From the NCBI GenBank assembly GCA_003171335.1, contig PMYD01000146.1, positions 1 to 34,600 of the forward strand: a stretch of 34,600 bases of DNA, read 5' to 3'. The position numbers and the translations under genes are program-made. Of the stretch, positions 7,414-14,975 are shown piece by piece. The notes under the pieces were generated by a model. It was not told where the DNA came from. It saw only the letters and a list, made by a program, of their open reading frames with translations, and searched no databases. Positions within the stretch are counted from its first letter, which is position 1. Every line of letters begins with the position of its first letter. The DNA is from Phycisphaerales bacterium (GTDB taxonomy: Bacteria; Planctomycetota; Phycisphaerae; SM23-33; FEN-1343).

Positions 7414-9914
7414 TGATGCTGCACGCCCTGATCAACGCCGCCGCGTGCGTGATGTGCTGGTTAACCCTGGCCATGGCCGCGCTGTGGCTGCTGCGCCGCC
7501 AGGTGGCCGCCGCACGGCGGCTGGTCTGTCGGCTGGCGCTGGCGGCGGGACCGCTGGTGCTGGCGGCCGCGCTAATCTGGAGCCTGGCTCATCCCCGCGC
7601 TGGCCTGTGGACGGTGAACGTGGCCCGGCCTGCATCGCAGCCGGCCTCGGCTTTGGCGCTCGCCGCTGCCCCCCGACCCGCACCAGCCCGTGTGGCACAG
7701 CCGCCCTCGGCTGTGCCGATTGCCGCGGCACCCCCCCTTGAACCAACCGCTGCCGTCCAGCCGCGTTCGGATGAAATCGGTGTGGCACAGCCGCCCTCGG
7801 CTGTGCCGGTTGCAACCGACCTTCACTCCAAGGGGGCCCCTGTAGCACAACCGCCGGCTGTGCCGGTCGTAGCGGGCATCATCCTCTTGCTGATGCCCCT
7901 GGTGTCGATATCGCTTCTGGCTCTCCTGGCCCGCGACCTGGCTCGTCTCGGGCGCTGGCGGCGGACCTGGCAGCCGGCCACGCCCGCCTGGCAGGCGTTG
8001 GCCCAGCGCATGGCGCGGCGGATCGGCCTGGAACGCCCCTTCGGCACCGCGGTGGCCGAAGGGCTTTGGGCCCCGGCGGCGGCGGGCATCTGGCGGCCCA
8101 CGTTGGTCTTGCCTGCTACGGCCGCTCGGCCGGCCGGGACAGCGCTGCGCGGCATCCTGGCCCACGAGCTGGGCCACCTGGCCGGCCGCGACCCGCTGTG
8201 GCAATTTGCGGCTCGCCTGGTCACGGCGCTTTTGTGGTGGTGCCCGCCAGTGTGGTGGCTCAGCCGCCGCCAGCGGATCGAAAGTGAATTCACCGCCGAT
8301 GATGTGGCCCTCTCCAGCGGCACCGCCGGCCCCAGTCTGGCCAAGTCGCTTTTGGCCTTCGCCCAAGTGGAAGCTCCGTGTGCGGCCGAGGCGTGCCTCA
8401 GCCGCATGGCCTGGCACCTGAAAAGGAGAATCACCGTGATGATCAATGACACCCGCCCACACGACCCGCGCCCCTCCCGTCCCCTGTGCTGGCTGCTGCC
8501 CCTGGCCGCACTGGTTGCCGCGGCGGCCATCGCCGCCACACCCCTGATCAGCACGGCCCAGGCCCCTGCCTCGCCGCCGGCCTCCACCAAACCGGCTCCG
8601 CCACCGCCACCGCCACCACCTGGCCCCGGAATGATGGCTCGCCCCGGAATGGGCGGCGAAGGCGGCCCGGCTGGTCAGATGATGGGCGGCGAGCACGGCG
8701 GCGGATTCGCCCCGCCGGCCGGCGGCGGCGAGGGCGGCATGATGATGCGCCCCGGAGGCATGGACCCCATTGCCATGGCCCAGAACAACCTTCAGCGCGC
8801 TGAGCAGAATCTGCAGCAGGTCCGCGCTCAGCGCGAGCAAGGCCAGGCTGAGGATGCCGACGTCATCATCGCGGAGAGCCAGGTTCGCCAGGCCCGGCAG
8901 GAATTGGAGAACCAGAAGGCCGCCGGCGAATTGCAGCAGCAGGTGGCCGTGATTCAGCAGCGCATGCAGGGGTACCAGAATGCCCTTGGACTCGCGATGC
9001 AGGCCCTCGAGAACGTCATCCGCCAGCAATTCTCGCCTGACCAGATCGCCAAGGTGCGGGCCCGGGTGGATCGGCTGAAGGAACGGCTCGCGGCCGCGAA
9101 AAAGGAGCTAGACGCCAAGTGTGCGGAACTCCAGGAAAAGGTCCCTCCATTCGGCGGCGTGTTTCTGCGGGGCGCACCGCTGGGGCCAGTGCCGCCACAG
9201 CAGGCCTTGGAACAGGCCCAGGCCCATCTGGAGGAAGTCCGCCGGCAAAAGGAGCAGGGCAAGGCCACGCAACAGGACCTCATCCTGGCCGAGGCCCAGG
9301 TGCTCAAGGCCAAGAACGATATTGCTCAGGAGCAATCCGCTGGCGAGATCGAAAACCTCAAGCGTGAAGTTGGGATGAGCCGAGTCCAGGTTCAATCGCT
9401 GCGCCAGGCCGTGCAGCAACTCCATGACGAAAATGCGTCGCCCGACAAGGTAGCACCATTTGAGGCTCAACTGAAGGAAACGGAGTCGAAGCTGGCGACC
9501 CAACAGAAGCAGATGAACGACTTGGAGGATAAGTGGCTGCAATGGCGTGAAGTCGCGCTGCGCCCGGATTCTCGGCCCATGCCCCCGGCGCCCCAGGCCC
9601 TGCCGCCGGAACTCCTGGCGCTCGAGATGCAGTTGATCGACCTGCAGGGGCAGAAACAACTGGTCGTATCAAAACTGCAAGATTCAGAGCGGAAAGCAAG
9701 AGCCGGCCAGATAACGCAAGCGGAGAAGCGCGAAGTGGAAGTTCAGAACGACGTGTTGGACAAGAAGATCGATCTGCTCAAGCAGGAAATTCAGAAACAA
9801 CGCCTGGCAGCCGGTATTCCCGAAAGCCAGCCGGCGGGGGCGATGATGGAGCCGTCAATGCCGGGCGGCGAAGGCATGCCCGGCCAGCCACATAAGACCG
9901 GCGCGGCGAAATAG
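7413..9914 (+). CDS. BlaR1-like M56 membrane protease with long coiled-coil tail
   Basis: An 833-residue membrane protein. Start ATG 7413 overlaps the repressor stop (TGATG), with AAGGGGGG upstream. GTG 7410 is an alternative. Transmembrane spans fall near residues 5-27, 32-55, 151-175 and 350-372. The cytoplasmic zinc-protease loop contains HELGH (about 251-255) and a downstream ESEFTADDVAL acidic segment, as in M56 peptidases. After the fourth span, instead of the penicillin-binding sensor of BlaR1, there is a Pro-rich stretch and a Gly/Met-rich stretch. These are followed by two related coiled-coil halves (LQRAEQNLQQVRAQREQG and LEQAQAHLEEVRRQKEQG). The loop between spans 2 and 3 (about 94-151) carries three VAQPPSAVP-type repeats encoded by a dispersed palindrome. 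It probably controls the neighbouring repressor by regulated proteolysis. The signal sensed by a coiled-coil domain is unknown. Confidence 0.85.
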   Translation: MMLHALINAAACVMCWLTLAMAALWLLRRQVAAARRLVCRLALAAGPLVLAAALIWSLAHPRAGLWTVNVARPASQPASALALAAAPRPAPARVAQPPSAVPIAAAPPLEPTAAVQPRSDEIGVAQPPSAVPVATDLHSKGAPVAQPPAVPVVAGIILLLMPLVSISLLALLARDLARLGRWRRTWQPATPAWQALAQRMARRIGLERPFGTAVAEGLWAPAAAGIWRPTLVLPATAARPAGTALRGILAHELGHLAGRDPLWQFAARLVTALLWWCPPVWWLSRRQRIESEFTADDVALSSGTAGPSLAKSLLAFAQVEAPCAAEACLSRMAWHLKRRITVMINDTRPHDPRPSRPLCWLLPLAALVAAAAIAATPLISTAQAPASPPASTKPAPPPPPPPPGPGMMARPGMGGEGGPAGQMMGGEHGGGFAPPAGGGEGGMMMRPGGMDPIAMAQNNLQRAEQNLQQVRAQREQGQAEDADVIIAESQVRQARQELENQKAAGELQQQVAVIQQRMQGYQNALGLAMQALENVIRQQFSPDQIAKVRARVDRLKERLAAAKKELDAKCAELQEKVPPFGGVFLRGAPLGPVPPQQALEQAQAHLEEVRRQKEQGKATQQDLILAEAQVLKAKNDIAQEQSAGEIENLKREVGMSRVQVQSLRQAVQQLHDENASPDKVAPFEAQLKETESKLATQQKQMNDLEDKWLQWREVALRPDSRPMPPAPQALPPELLALEMQLIDLQGQKQLVVSKLQDSERKARAGQITQAEKREVEVQNDVLDKKIDLLKQEIQKQRLAAGIPESQPAGAMMEPSMPGGEGMPGQPHKTGAAK
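7690..7864. repeat. Three in-frame copies of a dispersed palindrome inside the M56 gene
   Basis: Copies at 7690-7717 and 7780-7807 are identical 28-mers (GTGTGGCACAGCC, CCCT, CGGCTGTGCC in order). A third, degenerate copy lacking three bases is at 7840-7864. Spacings of 90 and 60 bp keep all three in the same frame (VAQPPSAVP, VAQPPSAVP, VAQPPAVP). The same palindrome occurs non-coding at 63-147. Confidence 0.8.
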
Positions 9915-10232
9915 CAGTTACGACTCAACCGCCAGCCGCGGGGTATCGCTCTCCTCCTTCGTGAGTTGGGCGATATCCCGCTTTGGCACGCGAGGAGGCT
10001 TGCCGGCGTTGAAGGTTCATCGCAGCGGCCCATCAGATATTCCCCTGCCTGTGACTGCGGTTCTTGCGTGCCCTCGAATCGGCCCTGGTCCCCATAGGTC
10101 GTCTTCGGGCGGGATTTCTAGACTTCAAGATGGAGCCCCAGAATGTGTTTCTGGGGCGAGACCCATGTCGGAACTGACCGGCGCTGGGTTCAGTGACCCT
10201 GGCGCCGAAGTTGTGTGCGGAAAGGAATCATC
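9915..10232. other. Intergenic region with two hairpins, no gene seen
   Basis: A perfect 9-bp stem (GCCCCAGAA 10135-10143, TTCTGGGGC 10149-10157, 5-nt loop) is followed by a second imperfect stem near 10178-10207 (CGGCGCTGGGT with ACCCTGGCGCCG). Neither has a T-run. They may be part of the leader of the DUF892 gene, and the second ends about 15 bp before its ribosome-binding site. Short open frames here lack a good start site. Confidence 0.45.
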
Positions 10233-10775
10233 ATGAGCAAGCTAGTCGCCGCGTTGAAGGCCCGGTCGCTGGCCTTCAACAACTTTGACGACCTTCTCAA
10301 GGCGGAGCTCTACGACCTGTACGATGCGGAAGCACGCATCATTGCGGCCCTGCCCAAGGTGGCCAAGGCCGTTACCTCATCGCATCTCAAGGCGGGCATC
10401 CTGGAGCACCTCCAGCAAACCAAGCAACAGAAGGCTCGCCTGGAGCAGATCTTCCGCCGCCTGGGCTACGACCCCAAGTCGCACACCTGTGCGGCCATGA
10501 AGGGGCTGCTCGAGGAAGGCGAGACGATCATTAAGTCCAAGGGCGATCCGCGCGTGAAGGATGCGGCCATCCTGGCCGGGGCGCAGCGCATCGAACACTA
10601 TGAGATCGCCGCCTACGGCGCGGCCCGCGCGTTTGCCGAGGAGATGGGCTACGCCGATGTGGCCTCGCTGCTCCAGCAGACGCTCGATGAGGAAGGCCAG
10701 ACGGACAAGAAGCTGACCGAGCTGGCGGTCAACGAGGTGAATCAACAAGCCCGGATGGCTGGGGCACACACATAG
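10233..10775 (+). CDS. DUF892 (YciF-like) ferritin-like protein
   Basis: A 180-residue cytoplasmic four-helix-bundle protein of the DUF892/YciE-YciF family. It shows the typical start FDDLLKAELYDLYDAEARI, the QRIEHYEIAAYGAARAFA segment with its E-H-Y metal-ligand type pattern, and a closing LLQQTLDEEGQTDKKL. Relatives are stress-induced and structurally resemble diiron ferritin-like proteins, but their reaction is not firmly known. ATG 10233 is chosen over GTG 10215 because GGAAAGGA lies 5-10 bases before it. It stands alone between the M56 gene and a dispersed repeat. No terminator was seen after it. Confidence 0.85.
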   Translation: MSKLVAALKARSLAFNNFDDLLKAELYDLYDAEARIIAALPKVAKAVTSSHLKAGILEHLQQTKQQKARLEQIFRRLGYDPKSHTCAAMKGLLEEGETIIKSKGDPRVKDAAILAGAQRIEHYEIAAYGAARAFAEEMGYADVASLLQQTLDEEGQTDKKLTELAVNEVNQQARMAGAHT

Positions 10776-10849
10776 ACCGCGCACGCCGCGCGCTCCGTGG
10801 CCGACACGACAGTAAGCAACCTCCAGGGCCGGGTGGGCTGCATCTTTTC

Positions 10850-11131
10850 GCGAGGGAGTCCGATAATTCGTCGGGACTCTTCCCTCAGAATAGACACGGG
10901 CGCAAGCCCATGGAATTCAAGGCCGGGTGCCACGGCTGCGTCGTTTGCAGCCGTGCGCCCCAAGCCAGGACAAAACGGAACGTCACTATGGAAAGGCAAT
11001 AGTCGCCACGAGGTCAATCGAAGCCGCAGCCGGTCCCACCGAACCTCTCGTATTCGACCTGGCCCCGGCGCACGGCTGCAAACGACGCAGCCGTGGCACC
11101 AACATGTTGGGTCTGTGGCTGGTAAACCGGG
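10850..11131. repeat. Structured 282-bp repeat, copy 1
   Basis: This block recurs at 14118-14399 in the same orientation, with roughly nine in ten bases identical by eye. Its core is a perfect 32-bp inverted repeat (10926-10957 against 11069-11100), each arm of which is itself a hairpin (GGCTGC and GCAGCC around a short loop). Ahead of it are a bulged stem (GAGGGAGTCC with GGACTCTTCCCTC) and a GGGC-GCAA-GCCC hairpin with a GNRA-type loop near 10900. There is no convincing gene in it. It ends 107 bp before the start of the lipoprotein gene. Confidence 0.75.
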
Positions 11132-11238
11132 CACCGGGGCCGACTGGCTTTTCAAACCCATTCATCACATAATGGCTGCCAACTTGCGGCCGGGCGGAAG
11201 GCTAGCGTCGTCGGCCGATAGTCCAAAGGATAGTCACA

Positions 11239-13968
11239 ATGCGAACGATTGGGATGTTGAGCTTAAGCGTTGTGCTGGTGGCCATGACCGTGGCGTGCGG
11301 CGGGGCGAAAACGGCCGCCCCCGCCCCGAGCGCCTCACAGCCGGTTGCCCCCGCCCCGCAGGCCAGTTCCGCGCCGGCTATGGCGGCGACATCCGCGCCT
11401 GCCGCGGGCGCCAGTTCGGCCCCGACCGTGACAACAGCGCCCGCCGGCGCGATGCCGACCTCCGCGCCGGCGGCGGCCGAGGCGCCGACCGCCGCATCGA
11501 CCGCCGCGCCGACCTCCCAGGTGGAGCTGTCGCTGGCAGGCACCGTGTTCGATGCCCAAGGCCAGCCGGTGGGCCAGGCGACGGTGGAACTTTACGAGGG
11601 ACGCTACGACCCCGTGGCGTGGATGCGTTTTCGCCTGGCTGGCTCGGCCATTACGGACATGATGGGCAAGTACGCCATCATTTCGCGCGTGGGCACGCTG
11701 CCGCTGGCGCAGTGCGTGGTGATCGCCCGCAAAGACGGCCTGGCCATGGACTGGAACGGCGCAGCGCTGGATGCGCCCCGCCAGATCGAGATGCCCTTCC
11801 AGCTTGGCCCCCAGGGCCGGCTGGCCGGCGTGGTGGTGGATGAGAAGGACCAGCCCCTGGCGGGCGTGACGTTGCGGCCGCTGATCCAGGCGCGGTTCGG
11901 GCCGGCGGCCAAGCAACTGGTGGGGCTGCCGGCGCTGGATTTCCTGGCGCAGCGGACGGACGCGGAAGGTCACTTCGAATTCACCGGCCTGCCCGCGACG
12001 GCCAGCGCGGAATTCCTGCTGGAAGGCCCCGGCCGCGCGCGCATGACCACGCTGCCGTCGAGCCCGGAAGATCAGCACCAGGCGTACAAGGCCGGCACCT
12101 CGGATGTGCGCATCGTGTCGCTGCCGGCGGCCAGCGTGAGCGGGCGCATCGTCGATGAGCAGGGCCAGGGCATCGGCGGGCTGACCCTGGCCGGGGCGCC
12201 GGCCAGCATGGCCGGGCCGCTGGAGATGGTTTGGACGCTCACGGGCGCCGATGGGCGATACCGCCTGGAGGGCCTGCGGCCGGTGGCGTACAGCATCGGG
12301 CTGACCGGGCCGGCGACGGGCATGGGCGAGTGGGCCGTCAAGACGGGTGACCTAAAGCCCGAGACAGGGCAGGCGGTGGAGAATTTCGACTTCACGGCCA
12401 CCAAGGGCGGCGTTCTTGAGGTGGTTATCCGCCGCGGCGAGACGCCGGCGCCCAAGGTCTACTTCCGCCTGGCAGGAGTCGGCGTGGTGGCGCCGCTGCT
12501 GGCGATGACGGATGAGGAGGGGCGCTACCTGCTGCGGGCGGCGCCGGGAATGTGGAAGGTCCTGGGCGTGCTGCTGCCGGATTACGTGCCCATCGAGCAG
12601 CCCCCGGCCGTATCGGTGGAAGCCAACTCGACGATTCAGTCGGTGGTTATCCTGGAGCGGCGGCCGCAGATTGCCGGCACCGTGCTCGACGATCACGGCA
12701 AACCGGTCGGCGGCGCCGTGGTGCAATTGCTGCACCTGCCTGCGCAGGTTGGGACCGATCCCAACGGCCATTTCGAGTTCGACTTCGTCGCCTCGCGGCT
12801 GGATGAGCAATACAAGGACCAGCGGGCCGTGTACGTGCGCGCGGACGACCTGGTGGCCGCGCGGATTCTGAAAGACTCCGACCGCGCCCCGCTCGAGCTC
12901 AAACTCTCGCCCGGCCTGATGGCCCAGGGCCGGGTGATGGATCCCAACGGCGCGCCGGTGCACGGGGCCCCCATCGACGTGATGGCCTTCGGCCAGCAGT
13001 GGAACCACCCCATGGGCACGCTGGCCACCACGGATGCCCAGGGCCGCTATTCCATCGCCCATCTGGCCGCCGGCCTGCGGTATCGCCTGGCGCCGATCGC
13101 CCCGGGATTCGGGCAGATGCCCGCGGGCATCACCACCTCGTCGGAGCAGACCGGCACGGTGGATGTGGCGCCCATCGTCCTGCCGCCGGCCAATTTGACC
13201 ATCTCCGGCACCGTGGTGGATGTGGACGGCGCCGGCGTGCCGAAGGCCGACGTGGCGGTGTACGGGCAGTACATCGTGCCGGAGCGCAAGAGCCAGGCGG
13301 ACGAGCAAGGTCATTTCACCGTCGATGGCCTCACGGCGGGTCCGCTGATCGTCTCGGCCAGCGCCCAGATCAACGGGCAGACCTGGCACGGCCGCAGCGA
13401 GGCCGCCGGCGGGCAGAAGGATGTGGAGGTCACGCTGCAGAACCCCAGCGGGCTCAATAGGCCCAAGCCCAACCCGCAGATCGGCAAGCCGCTGGGCGAT
13501 CTGTCCGTTTTTTCTCCCCTGCCCGCCCCCGGGGCGATGGAAGGCAAGCGCGTGCTGGTGTGCTTCTGGTCGCTGCTGCATTCCGGGGCCGTGGACGCGC
13601 TGCGCGACCTGAGCAAACGAAGCGAGGAGCTGCGCACGCAGGGCATCGTGATCGTCACCGTGCTCACCTCCGATGAGCGGCGGATGGTGGTGGATCGCTG
13701 GCTCTCCCAGAATGGCATCAGCCTGCCGCTGGGCCGCCTGCCGGCCGATCCCCGCCAGAGCCGCGCGCTCTTGCGACAGTGGAACGTTGGCGACATGCCC
13801 TGGCTGCTGCTGACGGATGAGAACCACATCGTCCGGGCCGAATCGAACGACCTGGATACTCTGCTGGGGACGCCGAAGAAACCCGCTTCCATGCCGGCCG
13901 GATTCGGTTCGGGCCCTGAATTCCCCGGCAGACCCCAGACGGCGCCGACCTCCATGCCCAATCGTTAG
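11239..13968 (+). CDS. Lipoprotein with carboxypeptidase-regulatory-like repeats and thioredoxin-like C terminus
   Basis: 909 residues. The signal sequence ends in a lipobox-like TVAC with C20 the likely lipidated residue. An Ala/Pro-rich linker of about 70 residues follows. Residues of about 95-750 contain at least six CarboxypepD_reg-type beta-sandwich repeats (SLAGTVFDAQGQPVGQATV, GRLAGVVVDEKDQPLAGV, SGRIVDEQGQGIGGL, AGTVLDDHGKPVGGAVV, AQGRVMDPNGAPVHGAP, SGTVVDVDGAGVPKADV). Each repeat is closed by a DGRYRLEGL-like strand. The last 140 residues resemble the AhpC/TSA-thioredoxin fold (VLVCFWSLLHSGAVDAL, then VTVLTSDERR and WNVGDMPWLLLTDE), but the usual CxxC is replaced by LHSG. AAAGGA lies just before ATG 11239. 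A cell-envelope role, perhaps in binding or scaffolding, is inferred. No enzyme activity is visible. The gene sits between two copies of a structured repeat. Confidence 0.83.
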   Translation: MRTIGMLSLSVVLVAMTVACGGAKTAAPAPSASQPVAPAPQASSAPAMAATSAPAAGASSAPTVTTAPAGAMPTSAPAAAEAPTAASTAAPTSQVELSLAGTVFDAQGQPVGQATVELYEGRYDPVAWMRFRLAGSAITDMMGKYAIISRVGTLPLAQCVVIARKDGLAMDWNGAALDAPRQIEMPFQLGPQGRLAGVVVDEKDQPLAGVTLRPLIQARFGPAAKQLVGLPALDFLAQRTDAEGHFEFTGLPATASAEFLLEGPGRARMTTLPSSPEDQHQAYKAGTSDVRIVSLPAASVSGRIVDEQGQGIGGLTLAGAPASMAGPLEMVWTLTGADGRYRLEGLRPVAYSIGLTGPATGMGEWAVKTGDLKPETGQAVENFDFTATKGGVLEVVIRRGETPAPKVYFRLAGVGVVAPLLAMTDEEGRYLLRAAPGMWKVLGVLLPDYVPIEQPPAVSVEANSTIQSVVILERRPQIAGTVLDDHGKPVGGAVVQLLHLPAQVGTDPNGHFEFDFVASRLDEQYKDQRAVYVRADDLVAARILKDSDRAPLELKLSPGLMAQGRVMDPNGAPVHGAPIDVMAFGQQWNHPMGTLATTDAQGRYSIAHLAAGLRYRLAPIAPGFGQMPAGITTSSEQTGTVDVAPIVLPPANLTISGTVVDVDGAGVPKADVAVYGQYIVPERKSQADEQGHFTVDGLTAGPLIVSASAQINGQTWHGRSEAAGGQKDVEVTLQNPSGLNRPKPNPQIGKPLGDLSVFSPLPAPGAMEGKRVLVCFWSLLHSGAVDALRDLSKRSEELRTQGIVIVTVLTSDERRMVVDRWLSQNGISLPLGRLPADPRQSRALLRQWNVGDMPWLLLTDENHIVRAESNDLDTLLGTPKKPASMPAGFGSGPEFPGRPQTAPTSMPNR

Positions 13969-14046
13969 GGCACCGAACGATTGAGAAGTTCATTGCCGCA
14001 TCCCTCAAGGCGCATGAGCATTAGCCCGGGCGCCATGCCGCCGGGT

Positions 14047-14470
14047 GCCGTGGCTGCATCTCTTGGCAGCCACGCGTCATCAGAAGGTCCTTGCGTAAAC
14101 ACGTGGCTTCAAGAGATGCGAGGGAGTCCGATAATTCGTCGGAACTCCTCCCTCAGAATAGACCCGGGCGCAAGCCCATGGAATTCAAGGCCGGGTGCCA
14201 CGGCTGCGTCGTTTGCAGCCGTGCGCCCCAAGCCAGGACCAGACGGAGCGTCACCATGGAAACAGGCAATAGTCGCCACCAGGTCAATCGAGGCCGCCGC
14301 CGGTCCCACCGAACTTCTTGTCTTCGCCCTGGCCCGGCGCACGGCTGCAAACAACGCAGCCGTGGCACCCACATGTTGGGTCTGTGGCGGTAAACCGGGG
14401 GCCGGTTACTCGGCCCGTTCCCGCATCCGCCAAATTGTCGGACACCCTCGCAAGAGATGCAGCCAGGGCA
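14047..14470. repeat. Structured 282-bp repeat, copy 2, with larger bounding inverted repeats
   Basis: The core (14118-14399) matches copy 1 at 10850-11131, with arms at 14194-14225 and 14338-14369 differing by one base. This copy is further bounded by CGTGGCTGCATCTCTTG near 14048 and its inverse CAAGAGATGCAGCC near 14451. A third inverse arm is at 14102-14119. Gene 11239-13968 lies between the two copies. Just before, 13970-13986 carries a 17-mer (GCACCGAACGATTGAGA) that is repeated exactly at 21292-21308. Confidence 0.7.
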
Positions 14471-14975
14471 CCCAGATTTCACAGAAAATGGCAGGCGCAC
14501 TGTCGGAAAATCATGCGTTGCGCCAATTCTGGCAGCCAAGCATAGCCTAGGTCAATTCAATGAAATATAAAATTGGTTTTGTAATACAATATACTATAAT
14601 ATGTTATGTTATATTTACAACTTTCATCAAGACTTTGGCACGCCGTTTGCTACATTTCTATGGGCGCTTCAAACTGTGCGCTGGCGGCCGTTGAGGGCTG
14701 CGTGATAGCTTGACAAGTGAATAGCGACATATGTGAGCTTGATAAGGCCAGTTTGTGAAACTGGAGAATCTGCGAAAAGCAAGGGATATGCATCTTAAGC
14801 ATTATGCACTTTTGCATGCGCCATTGCAGCATAAGGACTTGCGCATAAGCATAGGTGCTAAAAGAGCCAAATGCGTATTTTGGCCTGTTTCGGCACCCAG
14901 GATTGCTGCTTAACTGCTTATGGGTGCAGGAATAAGCAAGGAATGCGGCAACTGCGGAATTCCGCAGTTCGCAGG
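14471..14975. other. AT-rich intergenic stretch with no supported gene
   Basis: About 14545-14640 is unusually AT-rich for the window (ATATACTATAATATG) and contains only short frames without ribosome-binding sites. A TTGACA at 14710-14715 has no well-spaced partner. At 14950-14969 a perfect 20-bp palindrome (AACTGCGGAA then TTCCGCAGTT) lies 7 bp beyond the stop of the UDP-glucose dehydrogenase gene. It could be a terminator-type stem, but there is no T-run. Confidence 0.5.

Noticed and set aside
10797-11843. 348-codon plus-strand frame over the first 282-bp repeat
   Set aside because: It runs through inverted repeats and overlaps the lipoprotein start in another frame. No ribosome-binding site or motif.
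12352-13827. Long minus-strand frame across the lipoprotein gene
   Set aside because: Antisense, rich in Gly/His/Arg, no motif. The plus-strand repeats and lipobox are convincing.
13981-14550. 189-codon frame over the second 282-bp repeat
   Set aside because: The equivalent frame is not kept relative to copy 1 because of indels, and the sequence is structured, not protein-like.
14650-14832. 60-codon minus-strand frame in the AT-rich gap
   Set aside because: No ribosome-binding site, no recognisable domain and unlike the codon use of the genome.
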